DNA of 64,000 nucleotides. It comes from Achatina immaculata. Lineage: Eukaryota; Mollusca; Gastropoda; Stylommatophora; Achatinidae. A program made the position numbers and the translations under genes. The stretch covers positions 48,695,925 to 48,759,924 of the forward strand of contig CM019702.1 in the NCBI GenBank assembly GCA_009760885.1, in the 5' to 3' direction. The notes below the pieces were generated by a model, which saw only the letters and a list, made by a program, of their open reading frames with translations, did no database searches and had not been told where the DNA came from. Positions 1-13,400 of this stretch are shown here, piece by piece (the stretch's first letter is position 1; each line of letters opens with the position of its first letter).

Positions 1-189
1 TCTTACACTTGTTTTTTTGTCCCCTGTAAAATGTTTGGCTTTTATTGAATGCAAAAAAAAAACAAACCCAAAAATTGTAGCCCTGTCATGCCATGGAAAC
101 ACTCAGGGATATGATGTTACTTCTTTTTTCTTTTACCAAACAATATTTTAGAGAGTAACATGATCAGCACCATACTTGGCTGCCTTTCT

Positions 190-310
190 TTTGTGAGCTC
201 GGGGAGGGGGCGCGCAGAGGGGTTCTCATTTCTACATTTCTTCCAACCAGACTTAAACCATCAGCGTCCATATGGGAGCCGAGCACACTAACCACCAAGT
301 CACACAGACA
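190..310 (-). repeat. tRNA-derived SINE fragment
   Basis: Read on the minus strand this has a pol III A-box-like segment (GACTTGGTGGTTAGTG) followed about 35 bases later by a B-box-like GGTTTAAGTC, the head of a tRNA-derived SINE. The body towards lower coordinates is G-rich and short. Family assignment is not possible from sequence alone. Confidence 0.5.
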
Positions 311-899
311 CTTGAATGCAAAAAAATGACTTTGAATTAAAAAAATGTAAGGGAAAGTTTTGAGGAAAAAAAAAAAACTTAAAACAGTAGTCTACTGATT
401 GAAGAAAGATTTTTTTTTCTGTCTAAATATCAGGACTTCACAAAATGTTTTTTTTTAAATTGCACATAACATTCATCCTACTTTTGCAGCTTTTTTAAAA
501 AAAATCTTCATTTATTTACCTTGAGGCATTTATTTATTTATTTGTTGTGAGTTTCTGCCTTGCAAGACAGTAAACTCGTGTTTCAGCGGCCAGTGTGTGT
601 TTCCTGTAGATAGTGCTACACACTGATAGAACAACCACTGCTTAGGCTAAACTTAGTAAAGGTTGTGTCTCATCTCCCTCCGCCCTACCCTCATCCTGAC
701 CTATACTTTTCATCTCCTGATAAATGAGTCTTAAAATAATAGTCAGTTCTTTTCTCGTTTTTTTCCCTTGGTGGTGGATCCATTCAGTGTAAATTATAAC
801 CCACTTCTGATGCCGCAGTGTTCCTTTTACAGCACTCATGGTTGTGTTTGGAGCTAAACTCTTTTGACTGCTTTGGATGTATGTTGGATTTAGATTTTT

Positions 900-2760
900 A
901 TTTCTAGCATTTTTTTTATCAGTACTGCTAGATATGCTTTGTATTTAATACTCCAGATAGATCTGGATATAAATACTGTTAGCTTGTCTTGTCTTGGTTT
1001 TGTCTCCTTCCTCATATACCTTTCAGTGTTGAGGGGACAGATGTCTCAATAGGGCCCGACTGTGGCATACTGTCTGGTGGTAATCATGTAACATGTCCAG
1101 ACCATTTGACTTGCTGTTTCTGGATATAGTGTGATACTGGTGTTACTCCAGCCTTTGCCCTGATGGTATCATATCTTGTTTGGTCTCTTCTTGTCACATT
1201 TAGTATTCTCGTTAAACATCTTAGTTCTGTCATAATGATTTTTCTTCTGTTTTTGGCAGTTAGTGTCCATGTTTGAGATTGACAGCATAGAGGTGGGAGG
1301 AAAATTGTATTGTACAGTGCTCTTTTTTTGTTTTAGTTGTGATGTATTTGTTTTGTAGTAAAGGAGTCATTTTTCCAGTGACCTGATTTGGTTTATTGCA
1401 TCTGTTTTCAGTCTCAGCATCATTTTTCCCTGAGGATGATATTGTGCTACCCAGGTATTTGAAATATTTCACCTGTTTCAAGGGCTGGTTGTCTGGGAAG
1501 ATGTTTGTGTGGATTTCTTCTCTTGCTATGGTCGTGACTTCTATTTTTTCAGCACTAATCTTCATGCTGTGGTTTTTACATGGCCTTACATGTTCTGCTG
1601 TAGGTATTTTTTTCTGATGTGGCTATAAGTACTTGACCGTCCATCAAAAACGGAGTTCGTTTATGGTCCACTCATTTGGTGTGTCTTCTGAAAGGTGTTG
1701 TGGGCCGTAGGGCAGCTTTGTGGCAGAGTTTTTACTGTGTATATTAGCTTTTTTGCAGATGTTGTCAGTGTATGTTATGAATAGTAAGGGAGATAGTACA
1801 TGGCCTTGCCTCACTCCAAATTTTATGATGAATGATTCAGTGTCCCGCATTTGTTTTAACTGTACACTGACTGTTTTCATATAGGTTTTTGCATAGTTTG
1901 ATCAGATGTGTACTAACTCCATAATGCTGTAAGATTTCCCATTGTTTATATCTATCTATTCTATTGAATGGCTTTTTTTATGGTCTACATAAGCTATGTG
2001 CAGTATCTGCTGATTTTTCTGTTAGTTGTAATAGGGAAAAGGTGGTATCTGCTCAGCTTCTAATTTTTCTAAATCCTATCTGCATTTAAATCAACTGTGG
2101 TTCAATCACTGATCACAGTGTGTTCTCTTGGATCTTGCAGAACATTTTTCCAGTATGGCTTAATGTTCTCTTGGATCTTGTAGAACATTTTTCCAGTATG
2201 GCTTAACAGTGTGATGACTCTATATTGGTTACAGTCCCGTTTACTGCCTTTTTTCTTCCATATTTGAATAATTACAGCGTTTCTCCAGTCCTGTGGTGTT
2301 TGTTATTTTTCCCATGGCAAATTATAGAGTCTGTGAAGCCAAGCTATTCCAACTTCTTTCTCACATTTGATTAACTCATTAGGTATTCCAACACATCCAG
2401 GGGCTTTGTTCATTGAGGTCTTTCTGATGGCTTCTCTGATTTCAGCTTGTAGTATGTCTGGTTCTAGTTCTACGGGAACCAGCTGTGTTGCTATGATGGG
2501 TTTAGCATGCCTCAGGTGGTATATTAACTTGTCAAAGTACTGTCTCCATCTCTGTGGTACCCTCTCAGGTTCACATGTTGGATCACCATTAACATTGTTC
2601 ACAATCTCTGGTTGGTTAGAGTGTTCTGTTCACTTTCTCATTTCATTGATCTTTTTATAAAAGATTTTTTGTAGCTTCTTTGTGATTGTTGTTTAATACT
2701 TCACTGTATTTGTGCCATAATTTTATCTTTGCTTCTTTTATTACCCACTTAGCCATCTTC
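900..2760 (-). mobile_element. Degenerate non-LTR retrotransposon (RT domain), minus strand
   Basis: Three minus-strand stretches fall in order on one reverse transcriptase. Positions 2602-2303 carry the segment before RT with NKAPG-x-x-GIPNELIK. Positions 1880-1644 carry GVRQGHVLSPLLF (usually GVRQGCVLSPLLF), with the following YADD region lost. Positions 1565-1260 carry FKYLGSTISSSG, typical of RTE/Jockey-like C-terminal RT. Frames change and stops interrupt between blocks, so it is dead. No endonuclease domain is visible; the element is 5'-truncated or too decayed upstream of 2760. Confidence 0.8.
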
Positions 2761-2875
2761 TTGCCATTTGATATTCGATGTGGTAAATACTGTTAGCAAG
2801 GCTTGGATTTCATACTTCTAACTATCAAGGTTGGATTTTATACTCCTAATCAGCTAGAAAATTAAAATAATGAAA

Positions 2876-3585
2876 TTTCCCATTAATCAAGAAAGAAAAA
2901 TATACATAGAAGAATAGCTGTTGAAGAAGTAAACCAATTTGCAAACATCAGCAGCTATATAGACCAGGATGGTGATGCCAGAAAGGAAGTTAGAATTGCA
3001 AATCAGCATTGGTCTTTAAAAATCATAAAAAAATAGGGCAGTCAAAAGTTATAAGCACGAATACAAAGCTAAGATTGTTCAATTCAAGTGTAATGTCCAC
3101 CTTTATTTATGCATGCAAAAACAGGAAAACAATTAAAGAAATAGAAAACAAATTAAACTCTTTTGAAAACAAATGCCTAAGGAAAGTGCTCTGTATACAG
3201 TGGAACGATTTCATGACCAACACAGAAATAAGATGGATGATTGAACAATAAACTGTCTCATCAGTGATAAAAAAAAACGGAGATGGACATATGTCACCCA
3301 TGTGATGGACATATGTCACCCATGTGATGGACATATATCAGCCACATGATGAGAAGAAATACTCAGGGAATCCCAAAATAAGCTGTCAAGTGGGACACAG
3401 TAGGCCAGAGAAAAAGAGGTTGACCATGTGAAACTGTATAGAAAACATTGTTGAGAGAGGCTAAATTAGTGAACATAAGATCTCATGATGAGTTAAAAAA
3501 CTTGCCAAAAAAACAGAAAAACTTGGTAAACTACCATGCAAGCCCTAAGTGGTGTTTAATGGCATGGGTAGAGTGTAAGATGTAA
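2876..3585 (+). mobile_element. Heptamer-tailed LINE, 3' fragment (copy 1)
   Basis: Diverged copy of the LINE that recurs at 6157, 14490 (minus), 33175, 48055, 49842 and in both units of the 52-60 kb duplication. The stretch around 2890-2990 matches the part near 54390-54480 encoding EEIYVEE...SYIDHDGDTKKEVRI-type sequence. Around 3120-3560 is the C-terminal tail (FENKCLRK, WNDF, then GH and RGRPRET remnants). It ends in the family's GATGTAA-like tail near 3575. Broken by frameshifts and stops. Confidence 0.75.
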
Positions 3586-3589
3586 TTAG

Positions 3590-4317
3590 CTTGGTTTGGA
3601 TTTGACAGCTGCTGCTAGATTTGGATTTTATGGTCAATTAGCTGGACTTGCATTTAGGACTGCAAGCTGGGTTTTCATAACCCAGGTTTACATCCGAGTC
3701 ATGTCTCTTATGGCATCAACATATATTTTTTTTTCTTTGAAGATTCTTATTCAGCATTTTTATCGTGCTGCATATGGAGTCATGTCACATGTACAAATTC
3801 AGCTATTTGCATGGAATTTATTTTTGTGAAGAAAATTAATGTAAGTAAATTGGAACAAGTTAAACCAAAATAGAACAAGCTGTCTGACTGAGATTTTTGG
3901 AAGATCCAAGTTACATTTCCCTACAGAGGACTACAGATATGACAAAGGGTTAGGGTGACAAATCTTTCCGATACTTTATCTGGAGAGATAAATCCATGTT
4001 CTTGTTCTTTCGCTTTTTACACTATCATGCCACGCGCTGTGTCTGTTTTGTTTGACCTTGACCAAAATTGATAAGATAATTATATAGTGGAAACTGAATT
4101 TAGATCAGGATTGGTAGAACTTTGTGCTATTTTCTGCGGCAAGTTGGTTATCTTATTTAAGTTTGTTCAGACAGCTTACAGTGTTTGCTAATTTGTGATT
4201 GTACAGGAAGAGATTTCTTGGTTTCTGCAGTGGGTTGTGAGCATTGTTTTGAGTTTAGAGAAGTAAAGTGAGCATTGTGTTATTTACTTCCTTGTTCACG
4301 TTAGTGAAACAAGCAAA
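3590..4317 (+). promoter_or_regulatory. Upstream region of the PhyH-family gene (no defined promoter)
   Basis: About 0.7 kb between LINE debris and the start codon without recognisable coding sequence. It should hold the 5' UTR and proximal promoter of the downstream gene, but I see no convincing TATA box or CpG-rich stretch. A non-coding first exon further upstream cannot be excluded. The context before the ATG is AGCAAAATG, with a purine at -3, favourable for initiation. Confidence 0.25.
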
Positions 4318-4452
4318 ATGTATCAGCCAGAGTTTGGTTTAGTTACTGAGACTCACCCAGAGCTCTTTGATGTTCGGGCAATGCCAGCATCACCCACTGT
4401 TCTGAAACCAGGTCAGTTGGCAGAAGACAAAATTAGACATTTCTTTGAGAAG
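4318..4452 (+). CDS. PhyH gene, coding exon 1
   Basis: Encodes residues 1-45, from MYQPEFGLVTETHPELFD to RHFFEK. The donor is AAG|GTGAGC, phase 0. This ATG is the first in frame after stops and has a good context. The N-terminal 40 residues precede the core fold. Confidence 0.9.
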
Positions 4453-7400
4453 GTGAGCTGACCTGATGTATATTCAGTTATACACGAGTTTTATGTGTTC
4501 ATAAATGTCTGTATGTAGTAGTATATGCTCACTGGTGCCAGCCTGTATTGATATACAAGTCTGGTATGTGATTTAAAAAAAATTATTTGTGAAAATGCAT
4601 TACTAAAAGTAATAAAAAAGATCCACTTAATTTTAATCCATCAGGAAACTGCCATCTTGATAGATGTGATAAGGCAAATGAGATGACAAAAAAAATGCTG
4701 TGTCTGCATATGTAGTGTCTGTATGTCCATTTGGGGCGAGGGGTTGCTTTAATTTATTATTTGTGTTGAATAGTCCTAATGAGTTTTTCTGAGTATTTTT
4801 ACTGTCCTAGCAGTGATGTCAGTTGTATTTATTTAGATCTTTCTATTCCTCTTTGTGCCTGGGTCCTTTGGTCTGTAGCACTGCCTTTGAATTCAGAATA
4901 AAGCTGCAAAAGTGAAGTTCATGTTTTTTTCTGCTGTTTTAAATGTGTTTTCATATCTAAAAAATATTTTACAGTTTTTAATTTCTTTAGTTTGTCAATA
5001 TTCCTTATCTTTGTAAAATTGGGGCAGTCAGAAACCCATAACTGACATGCTAGGGACAGTGAACCATAGTTGACCAAGCCCCTGTCCACCCTTTCCATTG
5101 GTACTCCCAGTAACAGGCCTAGCCTGGCTAACAGGTCAGGGATTGCCATAGTCCCCCCAAGACAAAGTCTGCCAAAGAAGTATAGCACATCCCATTGTTT
5201 TAGCTTCACTCAGAAGCCAAAAGAATAGCCACTGTAACCTGGTTTCAATCCAGTTTGATGCTATACCTCAGCATCTTCAAGGCAGTGGCTGCACAGAACC
5301 CAGCTCACTGCACCAGGGAGATAGAAGAAGGGGAAGATCTTTGTAAAATACTTCCCCCTCAGCTTGTTGTCCTCAACACTGTAATGCCAACCATTTTTTA
5401 ATACATCTTTTTCATGGCTTGTAATTAAAGATCAAATTTGTATGTAATATAATCTTATTTTGGTTTTGTTATTCAATTATTTTTAAGAGAAAGGTTCAGA
5501 TACTAGTAGCTTGCTCATGTCATTTACAATTAGTGGTGGCGTCATTGGCAACTCATGTTGAAATTTTTTTGAGTTGACAACCCTTTGTTTTCAGTTTGAT
5601 TGCTTCTGTTATTACAATAATACATATTCTTGTTTTCGCCACTGGTTCTATGTTGTGCTGTTTGTGCTATTGAGTACTCTTGTGGACATTGGGATGCATT
5701 TTAGTTTGTGCCACTTATTTTTATTATAGGGATTCCTGCTTGTACCAGAGTACTTTAAGAAGGAAGAGCTTGATGTGTGTAGAAGAGACATAGAGAAACT
5801 TGTGGATGATCTCGCCCAGGCACTGTATAAGGGAGGAAAGATTTCAAGTAAGTGCAGTTGTTGATTAGGTTAAAACACAACAAACAAATTCTAGTGAAAA
5901 TATTGAGGCATTATTTGTTACTGACATTTTTTAGATTTATTATTAAACAGAGCACGCATGAAAAAGTAGAATGTTGCCTAAAGTTTTTATTTGTAATTTG
6001 TCATAAGATTTAGCTAAATAAATCATTTATTTGTCAAAATGTTCCAAGAAAATGTTTTAAAAATAAACTTGTATTGGTTAAAAATTGTTGAGATTTTAGT
6101 GGTTTCACACAAATTATTTTTATAGTAGTTTTAAATGATGTGATTTATGTATCAAATTCAAGAACAATGCAGAGATAAGACAGATGACTGAACAACAACC
6201 AGTCTCATGGGTGATCAGAAAAGAAGATGGACATATGTTGGTCACTTGATGAGAAGAAATGATCAGAGAATCCCAAAACAAGCTATCAAGTGGAACACAA
6301 CAGGCCAAAGAAAAAGAGGCAGACCCGCATGAAACTCTGAAGAGGACATTGTTAAGAGAGGCCAAATTAACAGGCATAAAATCCTTTGATGAGGTTGAAA
6401 GACTCGCCGAAGACAGGAAAAACTGGCGAACTACTTTGCGAGCCCTGTGACGTTTAACGGCACGGAGGGATATAAGATAAGATGTTATCTTACCTTATGC
6501 TTCTTGAAATAGTTTTGTTAGGGGGCAAAGATGCTGTCAAGTTTGGTAATCAACAGCCCACAGCTGACCAAGACCCAGTCCCATTTCTCCGTTGGTACCC
6601 CCAGTAACAAGGCTAGCCTGGCTAATGGGGCAGGGATCTTCATATTCTCCGTAGCAGTGAAGTGTTGTAAAGAGCCTTTGCACACTTCCTGGTTTTTAGC
6701 TTCACTCAGAGACTGAAAAAAAAATATCTGCCATGACCCACTCTCAGTCGTGTTGGGTTGAATGTGTTCTGTAGTAAAATGCTACAGTACTTTGTTTTAC
6801 TCCTCAGGTTTGTACAAAGAATATGGATTGTTTCAGAGACTTACTTACATTGAGAAGGAGTTCCCAGGAGCTAATGTAATACTTCACAAGCAGGGAAAAC
6901 TGACAGAGGTGAATTTAATATGCTTTCATGTTGCACATCTTTAATAAATTTTTTTGTAGCTCATCTTACACTAAAAGCGTGTCTGTTAAAGCTACAAAAC
7001 TTTTTCTTTCTTTCTTCAATGTTAAAAATCTGGATCTTGCAAAAGTTAGAGATACATTGCCAAGGAAAAAGTTACAGTTTTGTTCCAGGTCCTGTAGTTT
7101 CTTCTTTGGGTCTGATCCCTTGAGCATCTGATGACATAATCCCTTGAGCATCTGATGACATACATCTGAATGTGCTAGGCATTATTATATGAGGGTGAGG
7201 CAAACGAAAGTTAGAAAATGCAGATAAAATTTCTGAAAGAACAGATAGAAGTCCCACAGTAGTTCTGGCTGTTGGTGAAGGGATCAGTGACATCAGAAAG
7301 CATTTGGCTATACTGTCACTAAACAGCAAGCAGAGAATAGCATGTGTTAAGATGGCAACCACATTGCAGACATACTCCAAGAAAGAAGTGCATTCTGTCA

Positions 7401-10400
7401 TCCAATTCTTTCCCCTGAAGGTCAGAACTCCTCAGACACATGCAGTAAAATATCTTCTGTATACAGTGATGGATGCATGTGCATGGTTCAAGGCTTCAAC
7501 TGAGTTACAAAGTTCAGGACAGGTGCAACAAGCTCACATGATGCCAACCATCCTGGGAAAATGCACAGGATGATGACCCCTGCCAACACTGAGGATGTGG
7601 ATGCTCTCAGATGAGGTAATTGCCACTGGTTCACAGGTGATGCAGATGCATTGCAAAGCAGAAGGACGATTCTGAAAAATATGTGTGTTATTTTTCATAT
7701 AGTAAATAAAAGTTTTGTGTAATCCACATTCTCTAACCTTCATTTGATTTACCCTCATAGTATATCCTCTAGAGCTTGGATTCCACACTAGTAAGGACAT
7801 AAATTGCCTTAAATGTTAAAATTTTAAAGGGTTATCCTCATTGCACATTGAACAAGCCCATAAGTGCTTTAACTCTTCCCGTGCCAAAGTCACTATAGTG
7901 ATAATTTCCAGTTATTGAGTTGCGTGCCATAGTCGTAATAGTGATAATTCATTTGTTTCAATAAAACAACCGGTGTAACATTTAGATTGTACATATTTTG
8001 TCCGCGTTTCCGGTGACACTTTTCAAAATGGTGAAAGAGTCCTTAGTTACAAGCGATGCCAAGCGAGAAAAAGGAAGAGAAAAATCGAAATTTTTCAATT
8101 TTTGATGATGTAGATAGGGGTATGGACATGGCCTGTGACCACCCCGCTGCTCTTGAATGTATCCAAAGTAGATCTAGACATATTAGACGACTGGAGAAGT
8201 AGTTAGGAGGTTATTTCAGATATTAATTTAGCGAGAATGCAACATAGAATCACAATACGAGATCGACAGGACATCTCAGATGGTAAGTAGTGCATATCTA
8301 GACCTAGCCGATGGTGAGCTGGGCACAATCATTGTCTAAAAACATCACATTACTTCTTTTTTCCTAAAAAACTCTGCATTTATGAAATGTTCATACATTT
8401 AGTTATACTTTGAAACATAATAAGTAAACGGAAGTACATGGAAATACTGTTTTCCATTCCATTTTACAACTATACCCCCTAACATATCAAGACCCGTGTT
8501 TTTGTGTGGCACGGACGGGAACGTCCGCGTTTTTTTTCTGGGCCCGGGAAGAGTTAATCTCCTCTTGTAAAGGATGATCATACACTCTGTAACACTGGTG
8601 AGAACCCAGACAAATTGGAGGTGGCGGTCAGGATTTGACCCTGCACCTCAAGTCCAAGACTGACTGAAGGACCACATGCCTGTCGATTCATCCAGTCCCA
8701 TTCTTTTGTGTATGATATTTTGAGTAGGAGGCCTAAAATGAGATAGGATATTCTACTGGTACCTTGTCAACTCATGGATTGGATCACATGTGCTTTAAAT
8801 ATGTACCAGACTGTGGGTACAACTCCTGCATTTATTTCTAGGGATTTCAAGCACTCTGGTCAAATGAAAGACTTCTAAACCTGGTTGAGCAAATCATTGG
8901 TCCTAACATAATGGGTCACCCTGTGTGGAACCTCCGTACCAAAACACCTCAAAATGAGGCCACCACTGTGCCTTGGCATCAGGGTAATAATTTTTCTGCT
9001 TTTGTTTTGTAATGCTTCTGTGGAGCGTTCATTGATTGAGGTTAAAGCAGCATAAGTTTTTACAGGCTGTTAATGTTTAGCACTTACTTAAGTAGTGAGA
9101 AGAAAAAGGGATAATTTTGTTCTAAGCAGTATCTTCTTCAAGGTTTATAGCTTGAGGGACATAATCAACAAGTCACACAAAAAAATGACAGTAGTATGTA
9201 GTTACGTGATGGTAGAGCATGTGGGAAAAAACTTGTTGAGAGGAGATAAACCAGAAAGGCAGAGATGCCCATTTACATGGTGGATTTCCTAGAAGTTTGC
9301 CCAGGACACAGGCCATCTGGCTTAATCATTTTTCAATTTCATACTGCCAAGGGATTTTTAATGAGCATGACAATGCACAAGAATGTTCAGTCTTACTACC
9401 TAGAGACCAAGGGAATTTATTGCTGGAGAATTCACAAAAAAATCCCAGCCACTTCTAGTGGGAATCAAACTGGCAACCACCACACCCAAGATGAACATCT
9501 AACCATGAGACCACACAGCTTACAAACTTTAGACAAGGTAAGCAAAGAATAAAGTTTCGTGGGGCCAGAGAGACATATAAATGGAATATCTGGAAATATA
9601 AAACAGAAAATTAGACATTAGTATCTCCAGCTGAAGCTGTGGAATCTTATAATTCTGAAAGAATTAAAACACTTTTTTTTTAACAAACTCTCATCATTAT
9701 GGGCTAGACAAATTCATTGGTGGCTAACATGTTTTAACTGTGAATAAACTATCTAGGATTCAGTGGAAATTAAAGTTTTGTTTCAGTATTAGCTCAGAGC
9801 TAAGTGAGACGTCCTGTTTAAAAATAATTTAAGTTTCTTTTCGTAGCAAAGTCCAAACTGATACCTCCATATTGTTCCTTTATTATTAGGTTTTCTTATT
9901 CCCATGTTAGTGAAGCATGTTATACTTTGTGGTCACATTATGAGACACAGGTATTAATTACACATTTTGTGACCAAGTTATGTAACACTTTATGATACCA
10001 CTGGATGTTATCCAGCAAAATGTACAGGAGAAGAAATGAAATTATAATTTTTTTACTACCATTTACATCAGGTCAGAATTTAAAACTCGTTAGGCGGTAT
10101 GATTTAATTTCCAGGCATAATAGAGTTTTATTACTTAAATCCTTATGTCTGTTATTAGAATATCATAATTGAAATATCCTTGTGTTTCCCATTAACAGAT
10201 AGTGCCTATTTGGACAATGATGCGTATAATGTTCTGCAAGCTACTGCCTGGATTCCTCTCCTTGATGCAACTGAGAAAAATGGATGCATGGAGGTAGGCT
10301 TCTGTTATGCTACCATGCCTGCCAGTGTCATAGACTTTTTAGCCAAGAAAGAGAGCTTTGAACTTGAAGATTTATAAAATTGTTCGAGTCATTTAAATGA

Positions 10401-13400
10401 TAAAAAATTAAATACACTTTAAAAATAAAATTTATTTGAAATTCTTCAGCTACGTATAGAAAATTATTAGATTTTAGCATATTTTTACATTTAACTAGGT
10501 ATTTTTATTAATTAAACTGTGAATATTTAGAAGAGTACTAAGAGTTAATTAAACTGTGACTATTTAGAAGAATACTAAGAGCACTTTATACAGCTAACAT
10601 TACTAATGAGGGATTTAATTGATACTAATAAAAAGAGACAGTCAACATTAATTTGACATTTAATGAGAGGAGAAAGACTTGAAAAATTCATAACAATAGG
10701 AAAGATAAATAGAGAAGATAAGGGATAGTGAGTGTGACAATGGCAGGGTAGAAAATTACCGCTGGTGATGGAAAACATCAAGGACTGGGATCTGTAAGGA
10801 AACATGAATGCCCTCACCTGTCAGCATGCTACATGGTCATGATGATGTTGACGTCAGACCAACATTTGGTACTGTTCTACAAATAAATAGCATGCAAGAG
10901 ACCGATCTGTATAGCCAGGCTTTCTTGATAGCCTACATGCTGAAAGGTGATGGTGGCATTGATGTAGTGTGAGATTTTTGTCTTACAAGCCTGTAAACTA
11001 TCAAAGCTTTCAAGAGAAAAAAAGATAATATAATTTTTACACAAAGCTATGCTGAAAAAATTTGACACCAAAGAGCAGAAAGCCTCCAAAATTTTGATTG
11101 TTGATCCTCTTGAAACAGTATTGGTTATCTGACAGAATTCTCTAAAAATATATAAATTAACCACACTGAATGAATACTCATCTTTCATGATTTATTTCAG
11201 AACATGATTGGGTTACTCTAGCTAAATAAATGTTAACATACTCTAACTAAATAAATTTAACATAAAAATCTTGTCATTGATGAGTGTTACTGATTAACAT
11301 AGATCATTTCCAGTTGTCACAAAACCAAGCACAATTTTGCACTGTCTGCAGACTATATAATAGAATATCAAATAAAGATCTTGGTGGCAGTGTACAGTAC
11401 AGTGAGATGCTAAAAGTAAGTGCAACCACAAAGATCAAGAAAATTGTGTAGGATGATCATTGTCTCGTATGTTCTTAAAATCAGGTTATCTCAGGTGGAC
11501 ACTTGGCTGGTAGAGTGGTCAGGCACACTTGCTGCTGGGGCAATACCTGGTATGTCATGATGGATGAAAAGGATGCAGAGGCAAAGCTGAGTAAGACATT
11601 TCTAACTTGATTCTGTGTTAAATTTGAATACTGGAATTACCATTTGGTACAAGTCAAGATATCACTTAATAGTCTGAAATCTAAAAATGTGAAGTTAAGC
11701 ATCGTACAGATGAACACATGACTTTAAAAATAACTTCAGGTAAAATCTCCCCCCCCCCACTCTCCCCATTGTTATATACATCATTAAAAACACTGTATTA
11801 AAAGGCCAGCACAAGATTACATTGTATGGTGTAGTGGTTAGTGTTCTCATTTCTCATGATGAGGTTGGTGGTCCATGTCCAGCCAGAGACACCCCAATCG
11901 CAGAGATATCGAAATGGGTAAAGATGGTACTCTTTTATGTTCTGACAAGTTAACTCTTCCCATACTTTTGATCGAATTTTCGATCCTTCCATTTCCCCGA
12001 TGCGTGCCAATGGTCGGTATTTCAATAATGGTTTGTTTCAATAAAAGAACCAGTGTAACATTTAGATTGTACATATTTCGTCCACGTTTCCGATGACAGT
12101 TTTCAAAATGGTGAAAGAGTGCTTATTTACGGCGAGAAAAAAAGGAAGAGAAACATAGAAAATTTTCAGTTTTTGATGATGTAGATAGGGGTATTGACAT
12201 GGCCTATGACCACCCCACTGCTCTTGAATGTATCCAGAGTAGATCTAGACATATTTAGACGACTGGAGTAGTTAGGAGGTTATTTCAGATATTAATTTAG
12301 TGAGAATGCAACATAGAATCAGAATACGAGATCGACAAGTAGATCTATACATCACAGATGGTAAGTAGTGTAGATCTAGACCTAGCCTATGGTGAGCTGG
12401 GCACAGTCATTGTCTAAAAACATCACATTACTTCTTTTTTCTGCATTTATGAAATGTTCATACATTTAGTTCTACTTTGAAACATAATAAGTACACAGAA
12501 GTACATGGAAATACTGTTTTCCATTCCATTTTACAGCTATACAACCTGTACATATCAAGACCCGCGTTTTTACTCCGGCACCCAACTGAACATTCGCGTT
12601 TCTTCCTGTGGCTCGGGAAGAGTTAAGGAAAAATAGGCACTAACACCATATTCCCTATGGTACGAAAGGAGTCAGTGGAAAATCACCATATATAACAGTC
12701 AGAATTGGAGTCAGGCAGTAGAAAAATAGATTGAGTTTGAAGATTTGTAATACTTCTTCTTCTTCTTCTTCGTTCACTTCTACCACCAAAAACCGCACTG
12801 TGAACCTACTGAATTCACGGCTGTGGTCCTCGTTAGGTCCCGTGGTCCCCTGTGTGGTCCAAAATAGACCACATGAGATCCACGAAAGGACCACAAGGGG
12901 TTCAGAGTATCACAGTGCTTTAGCCTGTATTCTTGGTGGGTCTCGGAAGCGGGATTGCGTGACACCGTGATTTTCATTGCACCAGTTTAGTCTAGGGTTG
13001 GACTTTCTCACCGGAAGACCTCGACGTGTTTAGGATATCAGTGCATCCCCGCTGGGTGAGAGGCGGTAGCCCACCCAGGCCAGAGTTGGACTTTCTCACC
13101 GGAAAACCTCGACATGTTTTGAGATACCTGTGTATCACCGCCGGGTGAGAGGTGATTGCCCATCCAGTCCAGGGTTGGACTTTCTCACCGGAAAACCTCA
13201 GCGTGATTAGAATATGCAAACATCCCCACCGGGTGAGAGGTGGTTGCCTATCTAGACTCCCTGGTCCAGTGTCTCCGACTTCAGCATTTTGTGGTCGTGG
13301 CCGTTACCCTTCCTAGTTGTGACCAGGATGGAGCTTTTGTCCAGGAGGATGAATCCTCGCCACTAGTGACTTCTACCCCTGGGTTGAGCCGGTTTAGGCA

